This document shows positions 54,310 to 63,383 of a DNA stretch of 64,000 nucleotides, piece by piece. Source of the stretch: Gari tellinella (lineage: Eukaryota > Mollusca > Bivalvia > Cardiida > Psammobiidae); the NCBI GenBank assembly GCA_922989275.2, contig OV277863.1, positions 48,590,999 to 48,654,998 on the forward strand, written 5' to 3'. Position 1 is the first letter of the stretch. Every line of letters starts with the position of its first letter. Both the position numbers and the translations under genes were made by a program. The notes under the pieces are model-generated. The model worked only from the letters and a program-made list of their open reading frames with translations, did not search any database and was not told the DNA's origin.

Positions 54310-54480
54310 TAACACATTGAAACCTAGTGATGAACATACTGGTCCTTTACAAACAGCGTACCAGTAAAGAGTACCTTTGTCTTGTGCAAACAGTGTAGAC
54401 TCTGATCTTTGAGGAGCTCTATGATCAGGGTCAGCACTGTTGGTTACTTTTCAAAATAATGCAGTAGATAACCCTAAATA
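54310..54480 (+). mobile_element. Fam-2 MITE relic
   Basis: ttaacacattgaaacctagt start; core B shortened (gtagactctgatctttgagg). Confidence 0.7.
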
Positions 54481-54511
54481 GTCATATGATAAATGGACTT
54501 AATTATTTTCT

Positions 54512-54770
54512 TTAACCCATTACCCCATAACCTGTTTCTAGTTTTGAGCACAGGTGACCACTTAAAGCAGGTTGAAAGTAAAGCAGAATGTGCCTTAGGG
54601 CACATTCTGCTTTACTTTCAGCCTGTTTTAAGTTACCATATACTAGAATATATAAAATATTTCTTATGGTACATATTCATGACTATACATGTATAAATTT
54701 GAACTATTTTCTTCAGTGAAGGGATAAATTAAAGGCGTTAAAAGGCACATTTATAGAGGTAATGGGTTAA
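54512..54770 (+). mobile_element. Fam-1 MITE upstream of exon 20b
   Basis: TTAACCCATTACCCCATAAC to agaggtaatggg-TTAA; core A apex gtgccttagggcac. Confidence 0.93.
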
Positions 54771-54986
54771 ATAGCCGTACAAAACCTAGTAGGTATATGG
54801 CTCAAGCAAGCTGAAATTAAAGCAGAATTTTGAATTATTTTTGACCTACTTTAAACAAATACCTTTCTGAAACACTCAAGATAGACTATGGGGGGAAATG
54901 GTTATTGCCCTGTTCAAGCTTTCTCTACTTATTCACCTAAATAAAGCCCTGTATTCTAAATGCAACCTTTACTTTTTCCCTCACAG

Positions 54987-55092
54987 CGCCTTATACGGAG
55001 TTCTGGTAGACCAGTCTGACTTTGCCTCTTTCCTCCTGGGCATATTTATAATCAACCTATTACTGTATATCATCATGTATATTGTGTGGAAG
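54987..55092 (+). CDS. SIDT2: SIDT exon 20b: alternative membrane segment, version b
   Basis: Acceptor ttccctcacag, donor gtaagt at 55093; 106 nt. Reads ALYGVLVDQSDFASFLLGIF then IINLLLYIIMYIVWK, identical to version a at 20 of 35 positions. The loop GVLVDQS replaces GGISAPT and the end is VWK instead of VMK. Open, undamaged and with good splice sites, so a live exon rather than a relic. The last 29 nt plus donor are triplicated downstream. Confidence 0.94.
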
Positions 55093-55285
55093 GTAAGTAT
55101 GACTGTAAATCATTTTTAGAGTATTGAATGTGAGAATGGTTGTATATCATCATGTATATTGTGTGGAAGGTAAGTATGACTGTAAATCATTTTTACAGTG
55201 TATTGAATGTGAGAATGGCTGTATATCATCATGTATATTGTGTGGAAGGTAAGTATGACTGTAAATCATTTTTATGCCCCCGGCA
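55064..55285 (+). repeat. Triplicated donor region of exon 20b
   Basis: tgtatatcatcatgtatatt gtgtggaag|gtaagtatgactgt begins at 55064 (real exon), 55141 and 55220, 77-79 bp apart and nearly identical. Donor GTs lie at 55093, 55170 and 55249. A fourth, diverged unit is at 56452-56510, beyond an inserted element. Confidence 0.95.
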
Positions 55286-56428
55286 TCTATAGATGCGGAG
55301 GCAAATAGTGATTGTCCTGTCCGTCCGTAACAAGTTAACTAGATTTTACCGTTTTGTCTAGCACCAATACCACTTACTCAAATGAGATACTTATGCAGTT
55401 GTTGCCTTGGACCATTCCCAATCCACCAATATCACCCAACTATCATTTTGACCTTGACCTGGACCTAATTTGGACTAAGAGTATTGTAAATGGGCCATTT
55501 CTTGGTTAACTAGATTTTACCGTTTTGTCTAGCGTCAACACTGGTTACTCTCATATGCTTGGATATTTATACAGTTGTTGCCTTGGACCATTCCTTATAT
55601 ACCATTCTAACACGACTCGAAACCTACGGCATATAGACAAAGAATACCGAGAAACGTATATTACGTCGCGATAATGAACTGCACGCGCGGCGTTTCCATC
55701 CGCTGTTACATTTGACCCATACGCGTAATACATAATAATTATATTTTTTATAATAAAAGTCGCGTTAGAATTAAATCTGTCATTCCTTCATTCTAACACG
55801 ACTCGAAACCTACGGTATATAGACAAAGAATACCGGGAAACTTATATTACGCCGCGATAATGAACTGCACGTGTGGCGTTTCCATCCGCTGTTACATTTG
55901 CCCCATACGCGTAAAACATAAATAGTTTTTTTATAATAAAAGTCGCGTTAGAATTAAAATAACAAATTCGTACGTGTCCATTACCGTGCATTAGATCACA
56001 GTTAGTCGTTGAGATGTGGATAATTAGATCACTCGGCCTAAAGGCCTCGTGATCTAATGAATCCACATCTCAACTCCTAACTGTGATCTAATGCACGGTA
56101 ATGAACACCTACGACTTTGTTATTTCTTAAATAACACCCAGCCTTGATTTTTACCTTGACCTTAACCTGATTTTGACTTAGAATATTTTAAATGGCTTAT
56201 TTCTTGGTGAACTAGATTTTAACGTTTCATCTTGTGTCAACACTACTGACTACAATGCTTTGCTACATAATAAAATTGTTGTCCTGGACCAATACCAATT
56301 CACCCGTATTACCCTACCTCAATTTAGCCCTGACCTTGACCTTATTTGGACTAAAAAAAAATCAGAATATATTGTCAAGGCTGCCACTAGGGGCATAAGC
56401 GTTTATTGAACAGGCAGTCTTGTTTTGA
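55273..56428 (+). mobile_element. Composite GTCCGTCC-type element inserted in the donor array
   Basis: ttatgcccccggcatctata leader with gtccgtccgt; repeated body phrases (ttaactagattttaccgttt; cagttgttgccttggacca); end gcataagcgtttattgaaca ggcagtcttgtttt. Holds a nested terminal-hairpin element (about 55607-56113). Confidence 0.65.
55971..56113. repeat. Long hairpin, terminal type
   Basis: cgtgtccattaccgtgcatt agatcacag and complement pair over about 60 bp; apex actcggcctaaaggcctcgtg. Confidence 0.9.
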
Positions 56429-56539
56429 TTGTATTGAATGAGAGGAATGACTGTATATCATCATGTATATTGTAAGACAGGTAAGCATGACTGGAAATCA
56501 TTCTGTACTTTGTATGTCTGCAATTATGATCATCATATA

Positions 56540-56744
56540 CAGTAAAACCTCTCTTTTATGACCACAAAAGTGTGTTAATTATTAGGTGTTTAGGACAGGT
56601 GGCTGCTTAAAGCAAGGTGACAGTGAAACAGAAAGCTCCTAAAGGAGCTTTCTGTTTTACTGTCACCTTGCTTTAAGCTGTCACCTGTCTTCTAATCAAT
56701 CAACTAACCTTCGTTTTAGGGGTCGTAATAGAGAGGTTTAAATG
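56540..56744. mobile_element. Fam-5 MITE
   Basis: CAGTAAAACCTCTCTTTTAT ... gtcgtaatagagaggttta; core gcaaggtgacagtgaaacag with apex ctcctaaaggag. Confidence 0.9.
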
Positions 56745-57267
56745 TATATTGACAGTACGGTAATTATGACTAAATCATTCTGTAAATTGTGTTGGTTGTA
56801 TCTTATTCTGTAAATTGAACTGAAATTGATCGTCAGGATTGCAAATGACAGTACATTTGAGCCATGGCAGTTAAAGTTAGTCTACAGCTGTTTTTACACG
56901 TATGGATAATTTCATAGATAATTTTCAACTTCTTTTCATGAATTTGTTATTCAAGTAGATCAGTTTTGGAATCAATTAAACTCCCCCCTTGAAACTGACA
57001 AAAATAGTTAGTGATCATCAATGAAAAAAACATGGCAATTTCTAAAGAAAACTTCTGCTTAACTCAGTAAAAAAGTAATGCAGAATATTCCTACAGGAGC
57101 TTCTTGTATTACTTTTGTCCTGCATTAAGATAGCACCTCATAATATATAAGACTTCAAAACCATATCATTTTGAGAAGTGTTTGTACATAGGTTTTACTG
57201 TATATAATGTACTTGTAATATATAATGTACATGTAATTTACAATGTACATGTAATATATATTATTAT

Positions 57268-57845
57268 ACTGCAAAGTAAATTCCTTACTTCTGATTGGGT
57301 ACCAATCCGTAGACATGATCCCAAGTACCCTGTGAGCTGACAGGGTACATAGAAATACAGATATTTTCATTGGCTGACAGGTCCCTGAGCCTTGCTTTGC
57401 AGAAAATAAGATGGCCGACTGCTCGACAAGATCGAGTGCATTCAATCGTGCATCCTCTGTTTTAAGTTAATTTCTGCTAAGAACCAATCGGGGTTGGATC
57501 TTTCAACAGTCACATTTTTTCTAGGAAAGTTTGACGCCAACGTCTACGAGTGTGCCCATCTTTCTTGTGAATAAAAACCGTCAGAAACATTACGTCATTT
57601 TCGCTCAACGTCATCTGTTTTGACGCAATTTCGTTACTGTTTACTATGAGCGCTGTACACAACAAATTCCGAAATATTTCGTTTAAACAGTGAAAACTTT
57701 GCATTATAATAAATTCGTTATACAGTTTCTTTACAGTGTACATGAGGATTTATTCCCTGCTGGTAAAATCATGTAACCCTCGCCTAATGGCTCGGGCAAC
57801 ATGATTTACCTCAGCCAGGAATAAATCCTCATGTACACTGTGAAA
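57268..57845. mobile_element. Terminal-hairpin element (SIDT intron 20b)
   Basis: Body with tctgattgggtaccaatcc and repeated acgtca words; closes with a hairpin 57722-57845 (cagtgtacatgaggatttat ... apex ccctcgcctaatggctcggg). Confidence 0.65.
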
Positions 57846-57908
57846 TAATTGTACTAATAATGTACATGTAATCATTTAGGAGAGGTTTCTATTTATTGCT
57901 ATATATCA

Positions 57909-58195
57909 GGGCCTCCATGGCCAGGTGGTTATAGTGGCTATGACTGAAATTCACTAAGCTCCTCATTGCTGTGATTTCAAACCCCAGTTTGAGCACTTTG
58001 GAAAATTTTGTCTTGTGGGGAAGCCTTCCAGCTGGCTTGCGGAAGTCAGTGGTTCTACCCAGTTGCCGATTTATGCCTGAAACAGTGTAAAAGAGTGTCT
58101 GGGGTCTTCCTCCACCTGTAATAAGATGGACATCATGATATGACTAAAACATTTGGTAAAATAGGCGAAAAATCATAACAAATGAAATCAAATGT
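57909..58195 (+). mobile_element. tRNA-derived SINE, same family as 1276-1553
   Basis: gggcctccatggccaggtgg head, gccttccagctggcttgcgg body. Direct repeats tgctatatatca (57897-57908) and tgctatgtatca (58196-58207) with one mismatch. Confidence 0.88.
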
Positions 58196-58253
58196 TGCTA
58201 TGTATCAAAGTTATGTGCTATTTGTTTGACATTATTTTGATCTTTATTTTCAG

Positions 58254-58364
58254 TGCATATCCAATGAGAAGATTCCTGTTTTGACCATGGTGTTTATTGC
58301 AATGTCACTGATTACCTGGGTCTTTGCTCTATGGTTCTTTGTTGCCCACCTAACATCATGGCAG
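58254..58364 (+). CDS. SIDT2: SIDT exon 21: penultimate helix
   Basis: Acceptor ttattttcag, donor gtaata at 58365; 37 codons. Reads CISNEKIPVLTMVFIAMSLI then TWVFALWFFVAHLTSWQ, like GERIxxxPLLxIxxTxVxWGFALxFFFxxLxTWQ. Confidence 0.95.
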
Positions 58365-58429
58365 GTAATAGAGAGAGGTCGTTCTTAGATGAAGCTTGTC
58401 AAAGACATGGCTGCTTAACCTATTACCCC

Positions 58430-58825
58430 ATAGATACACATTTTAACCCTTCATCTCATATATTATTGTAAATATTATTGTGTATATAGTTTTGAATATA
58501 GGTAACCACTTAAAGCAGGTTGAAAGTAAAACAGAATGTGCATTACGTCCAGCCTGCTTTAAGCTACAATCTGCTAGGATAAAGATATTTTTTCTTATGC
58601 TACATGTTTTTTGACTGTGTAAATTTGAACTATTTTCTTCAGTGGAGGAATAAATTTAATGCGCTAAAAGGCACTTTTATTAGAGAAAGGATACACACAC
58701 TCTAACTTAAAACAGGTGAAAGTAAACCAGAATGCTCCTAAAGGAGCATTCTGCTTTACATTCAACATGCTTTAAGTGATAACCTGTCTTCAAAACTTGA
58801 AACAGGCTATGTGATAAAGGGTTAA
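58430..58825 (+). mobile_element. Rearranged Fam-1 cluster
   Basis: Several partial ends and two core A arms (58517-58560, 58705-58770); ends gtgataaaggg-TTAA. Confidence 0.7.
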
Positions 58826-58870
58826 TGTATGACAGAATTAAAGCAGTCAGCAAAAGCAAGATATACATAT

Positions 58871-59129
58871 GAGCCGTGCCGTAAGAAAACCTGCCTTATT
58901 TCATTGCTAATGTTGTAGATCAAGGTCAGCCGCCGCGTCTTTGACGCGGCAGCTCGCTTTGATCTACACTATTTGACACCCACAATCATCTACAGTATTG
59001 TATTTAGCAGTATTATCTGCAACAGTTGGCAGTGTAGACAAGCTCAGATGCAGAGCCTTGGATGTTAAAGGTGCCTGGTCTGTTGCAATGTTCCAATGCA
59101 ATAAGGCAGGTTTTGCCATGGCACGGCTC
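58871..59129. mobile_element. Fam-13 inverted-repeat element
   Basis: gagccgtgccgtaagaaaac ctgcctta and taaggcaggttttgccatgg cacggctc at the ends; inner hairpin gccgcgtctttgacgcggc. Confidence 0.82.
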
Positions 59130-59226
59130 AAATAGGTTTAGCCGTACATGAATCTATACTTTTGTTACACATGTAGCTGAAATTGAAGAATTACTTAGTA
59201 CATGTATCTATATTGTTGTGTTTCAG

Positions 59227-59340
59227 TTATCACCAGCAGGCTCAAGGGAAGGTAACAAGGAGTGTATCCTGTTTGAGTTTTATGACCACCACGATGTCTG
59301 GCACTTCCTGTCCGCCATCAGTCTCTTCTTTTCATTCCTG
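59227..59340 (+). CDS. SIDT2: SIDT exon 22: [10 protein letters not shown] metal-site histidines
   Basis: Acceptor tgtttcag, donor gtaaat at 59341; 38 codons. Reads [20 protein letters not shown] then [18 protein letters not shown]. The HDxWHFLS motif carries the two C-terminal His residues of the metal site. Confidence 0.97.
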
Positions 59341-59554
59341 GTAAATACAGTAGAGCAGACATTATTCTTTACCATTTAAACATTAACAAAATGCAATCAT
59401 AATGCAATAAAATGAGGAAAATTACAACTTCCTGAATGCTTTGTCAAAACTATTTGTTTATGGACTAGAAGGTTAAATGGCCCCTCATAAGAATATGAAG
59501 TCTTCATGCAGGTTGTTGTGAAAATATCTGTTACCTGTCAATCAACAGTGATAT

Positions 59555-60055
59555 GTCATTAACCCATTATCCCTTAGCTTGTTTCTAGTTTTGAAGAGAG
59601 GTGACTACTTAAAACAGGCTGCAAGTGAAGCAGAATGTGCATTAACTCATTACCTCATAGCCGGTTTCTAGTTTTGAAGATAAGTGACCACTTAAAGCAG
59701 ATTGAAAGTAAATCATTCTGCTTTACTTTCAGCCTGCTTAAAGCTACCATCTGCTAGAATATAGAAAATATTTCTATTGTTTAGTATTCATTACTGTATA
59801 AATTGGAACTATTTTCTTCAGTGAAGGACTAAATTAGAGGTGTAAAAAGGCATATATAGGGTAATGGGTTTAGGCGCATTCTGCTTTATATTCAGTCTGT
59901 TTTAAGCTGTCATCTACTAGGATATAGAAAATATTTCTTATGATACATGTACATACTCGGAACTGTATAAAGTGAAATTACTGGTAATTCATTCGATTGG
60001 GGAATAAATTAAATGCATTAAAAGGCATAGTTATGGAGTAATGAGTTTAAAGTTA
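59555..60055 (+). mobile_element. Nested Fam-1 cluster before exon 23
   Basis: A copy starting ttaactcattacctcatagc is inserted at gtgca-TTAA of an outer copy starting ttaacccattatcccttagc; the outer core arm resumes ggcgcattctgctttata. Confidence 0.8.
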
Positions 60056-60116
60056 GTTTACTATTTCCTAAAGGATAATTATAAACCCTATATGCTAAAA
60101 GACAATATCTTTCCAG

Positions 60117-60179
60117 GTTATTCTCACATTGGATGATGAGATTATTTTCCTACAACGCAGCCAGATTGTCGTATTCTAA
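60117..60179 (+). CDS. SIDT2: SIDT exon 23: C-terminus and stop
   Basis: Acceptor tctttccag; stop TAA 60177-60179. Reads VILTLDDEIIFLQRSQIVVF, matching LVLLTLDDDLDxxQRxxIxVF, the conserved C-terminus of SIDT1/2. Confidence 0.96.
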   Translation, partial: VILTLDDEIIFLQRSQIVVF

Positions 60180-60348
60180 TTGGATAAGAGTTCTATAATC
60201 AACCATTTGATTGAACAGCTGGATTATGATTGGACGAAAAAGTTGTGCGGGATTGGCCTGGGCTGTTGACAGACATCACTAGTTGGAAGTGCTCAAATCG
60301 TTGATCCCTGTAACTTCAAATTGACACATGCAGTTTCCAAATAAGTCT

Positions 60349-60570
60349 TTAACCCTTTCACTCTCAATGACGTCATAAAGCACATTTGCAAACAGTTTTG
60401 ATCCTGATTGCATGATCAGATACTGCGTAGCGCGGCGTCTGATCAGGATCAAAACAGTTTATCACTTGTTTCGAAATTACGTCAGTTATACTGCCTTAAA
60501 GCTAACTTTGAAACGATATTGCAGACAACAATATTGAAGCAGACGATATTATGGCGGTGAATGGGTAAAA
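60349..60570 (+). mobile_element. Fam-3 MITE in the putative SIDT 3' UTR
   Basis: TTAACCCTTTCACTCTCAAT to gtgaatgggtaa; core C gcaaacagttttgatcctga with apex tgcgtagcgcggc. Confidence 0.85.
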
Positions 60571-60578
60571 AAACTCTC

Positions 60579-60584
60579 AATAAA
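60579..60584 (+). terminator. Candidate poly(A) signal of SIDT
   Basis: First AATAAA downstream of the SIDT stop codon, 400 nt away and just beyond a Fam-3 MITE. Only position and hexamer support it. Confidence 0.25.
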
Positions 60585-60798
60585 TTTGATCATGACAGGG
60601 TTAATTTAGGGGTGTTGTATACACCCTTTGAAAATTGGACAAACAAATGTATTATGAATCTGTCGGGTTTGTTTATCATTATATGATAAATTGTCCATTT
60701 TTGTACAATTTTCATCATACTTGGTAGGATGCTTTGCTGCTTGAATAGTTTGGATGAGTTGATAACATTTCAACTATCCTTTGGTGGAGTTATGTCCC

Positions 60799-61050
60799 TT
60801 AACCCTTTAACCAATAGCCTGTTTCTAGTAGTTAAGATATGTGACATATTAAAGCAGGTTGAAAGTAAAGCAGAATGTGCCCTAGGGCACATTCTGCTTT
60901 ACTTTCAGCCTACTTTAAGTTACTATCTGCTAGTGTATAGAAAATATTACTTATAGTACTTATTCATGACAGTATAAAAATGGAACTATTTCTTTGGCGG
61001 ATGAATAAAATGAATGCGCTAAAAGTCGCTTCTATAAGGGAAAGGGTTAA
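60799..61050 (+). mobile_element. Fam-1 MITE
   Basis: TTAACCCTTTAACCAATAGC to ataagggaaaggg-TTAA; core A apex tgccctagggca. Confidence 0.92.
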
Positions 61051-61084
61051 TGGGCGTATTGTGTGGTCAAGACACTCTTGTTAC

Positions 61085-61900
61085 AATATATTGTAAAAAG
61101 ACACACAGTACAGACCCTGATCAGAGGGCTCCTTTAGGAGCCCTCTGATCTGGGTCTATACTGTTTGCATTGCAGAGGACAAAAAAGCCACTCTCCACAT
61201 GTACACGGTTTGTAAAGGCCCCTATTATGTGTCAAAAGGGTTTCATGGGCTAAGAACAATGCTTTATACATATCTCCTCATAAGGTTCAGTTAGTAATGT
61301 ATGTGTTTACTCCCTTAGTGAATGAATGGAAAGTATTTAACCCTTTGTCTGCTATTAGCATATAACTCTTCTTGTAAACAAGTGTAGACCCAGATCAGAC
61401 AGCCTTGAAAGAAGCTTTTTGATTAGGGACTGCATTGTTTTCTTACAGGATTATTCTGGCACATGAGTCTGCAATCTTTCCAGAAGAAAAATTTCCATAT
61501 TTTATATGCAAATGAGTTCAAATCAGGTCTCCAGATAAGTGAAGTATTTTCAAAACTAAAATGTTTATGCCTGCTCAAAACCCTATAGTGTGACTACTCA
61601 TTAGAATTATTGGATGGATCAGAGTTTTATATATAAGTATGCAGCAAGAGAGGAATTAAGATAAACAGTTTTTACAGATATATGGGAGCAATCTGAAACA
61701 TTCCATATGTATGCATGTACAATCATTAGGGTTAACACTTCACCTTGCGAAGCATGACCAATGGCATTTATAAACAGTCTGGATCCAGATCAAATGATGT
61801 GTGACATGGCATCCAGTCTTGATCCTAACTGTTTGACATCCATATTAATATTTATTTAGATTTTATCGGGCTAGGATGAAAGCATGTTAAAAGAGATTAT
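61085..61900. other. Intergenic relics (Fam-2, Fam-8, Fam-3 pieces)
   Basis: Core B hairpin 61095-61165 with apex ctcctttaggag, a Fam-2 start at 61338, a Fam-8 half at 61527-61615, a Fam-3 relic at 61737-61850. Confidence 0.6.
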
Positions 61901-61989
61901 GGTATCAGCTTTTTGCGATATTGCAATGCTTTTGTCTCACTTTGACTCTTTCATCACAGCAGGGAAATCTCGTTCTGATTTAGTAATTA

Positions 61990-62187
61990 AATCAGGTCTC
62001 CAGATATGGGGAGTACTTCAAAAACTTAAATCTTTATTTCTGGTTAAAATCCTATGGTGTCACTACTCATTAGAATCGTCTCAAAGAGACGATTCTAATG
62101 AGTAGTAACACCATAGGATTTGATGCTGAAATCAGTGAGAAAATGTTGGATTTGTTCAATTTACTCCCTCTTATCTGGAGCCCTATA
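61990..62187. mobile_element. Fam-8 MITE
   Basis: caggtctccagatatgggga ... ccctcttatctggagccct; perfect inner palindrome tactcattagaatcgtctc / gagacgattctaatgagta. Confidence 0.9.
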
Positions 62188-62319
62188 AATGTTTAGTAAA
62201 TTAGATTACAATCTTGAAACAAATACTATCTTGACAGGAGAAGAGTTAAAAGAACCCCTAATATAAATTGAAAGTGCCTATAGTCAAAGTGCATTTACCG
62301 TCAATCTTGTTTTTACAGT

Positions 62320-62640
62320 TAACCCTGTACGCCATAGGTACACATTTTACTTAATTGATTTATTCATTCACTGACAAAAATAGCTCCATCTTATACAGTT
62401 ATGAATGGGCAACATAAGAAATAGCTCATATATCCTAGCAGATTGTAGCTTAAAGCAGGCTGAAAGGTGCATTTTGCTTTACTTTTAGCCTGCTTTAAGC
62501 CATCTGCTAGGATACAGAAAATATTTCTTATGGTGCATGTTTATGATTGTATAAAGTGGAACTATCTGTCTTCAGTGGAGGATTAAATTAAAGGAGTAAA
62601 AAGGTGCATTGATGGATTAGTGTGGATTGGTACAAGTTTT
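62320..62640 (-). mobile_element. Fam-1 MITE, rearranged
   Basis: ttaaccctgtacgccatagg start, core arm, then an inverted copy tail tggaggattaaattaaagg. Confidence 0.7.
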
Positions 62641-62768
62641 AATGTACTTTACATTTCATTTGTTTTTAGTTAGTTCTAATTCTTAAGTACATTTATTTGC
62701 TACCATTGTTGGCTTTAACCTTTAGCATGCAAGGCAGTGGTTCAACAGTTCTCAGAGTCTTTCTTGTA

Positions 62769-63280
62769 TTAACCAATTACTCCATAGATATGCATTTTTA
62801 TGCTTTTAATTTATTCCTTCACCCAATGGTTCCAATTTATACAGTCAAGAATATGCACCAAGGTCCATAAAAAGTTCCCATATCCCAGCTGATAGCAACT
62901 TAAAGTAGACTGAAGGTAATCAAATCTGACCAATCAAATGCTTGAGAACACACTCAGACCCAGCTCAAATGCTTTATAACCTGGGACCCTGTTCTTCTAT
63001 TGAGTGGTTGCCTAATACAAGATTGACTGTAGAATTATCTTGCATTTCCTTTAGAAATATCACCAGTCAAATTGCCTAGGTTCAGAATACTGAAACACAG
63101 ACTTTATTGACGACTCTTTTTGATTACTAATAGAGCTCCAGATAAGGGAGGTAGTTAAAAAAACTGGAATCTTTATTACTGCATTAAATCCTATGGTGTT
63201 GCCATAGAATTTGGTGATGAAATATGGGAAAATGTTGGATTTGTACTGTTTACTCCCTCTTATCTGGAGCCCTGCTAAAT
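62769..63280. mobile_element. Fam-1, Fam-9 and Fam-8 partial copies in row
   Basis: Fam-1 left part 62769-62915; Fam-9 right half 62918-62995 (ctttataacctgggaccctg); Fam-8 63133-63277 (gagctccagataagggaggt ... cttatctggagccctg). Confidence 0.7.
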
Positions 63281-63383
63281 CACCCTTAGTGTCCTAAAGG
63301 TTAAACATGTTAGTATTGAAACAAATGTGATATATTTTGTACCAAGTGATAAATTATGTTATTGTGTATATGTTCTTATTGTA

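Larger units (their letters stand above)
24457..60179 (+). other. SIDT2: SID-1 transmembrane family gene (SIDT1/SIDT2-like), complete
   Basis: The 23 coding positions total 2472 nt (823 residues plus stop), close to human SIDT2 (about 832). Order: signal peptide, two extracellular/luminal beta-strand domains, TM1, a cytoplasmic loop, then the ten-helix C-terminal half of the family. Diagnostic blocks: [55 protein letters not shown] and the terminal LTLDDE. The Ser/His (SGCYH), Asp (FQFDTSF) and two later His (DHHDVWHF) residues of the proposed CREST-type metal site are all present. Known role: dsRNA uptake (worm SID-1), lysosomal RNA/DNA transport (SIDT2). Exon 20 exists in two alternative copies. 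SIDT1 versus SIDT2 orthology is not settled; the symbol follows the PCSK7 neighbour. Confidence 0.95.

Noticed and set aside
55093..55250. Micro-exon between donor copies (acceptor-like ttttacag near 55198)
   Set aside because: The would-be exon of about 50 nt breaks the frame and has no conservation; likely chance.
57155..57445. Open frame of 96 codons on the - strand
   Set aside because: Low-complexity YMYI-type repeats over an AT-rich stretch and part of a terminal-hairpin element; no family resemblance.
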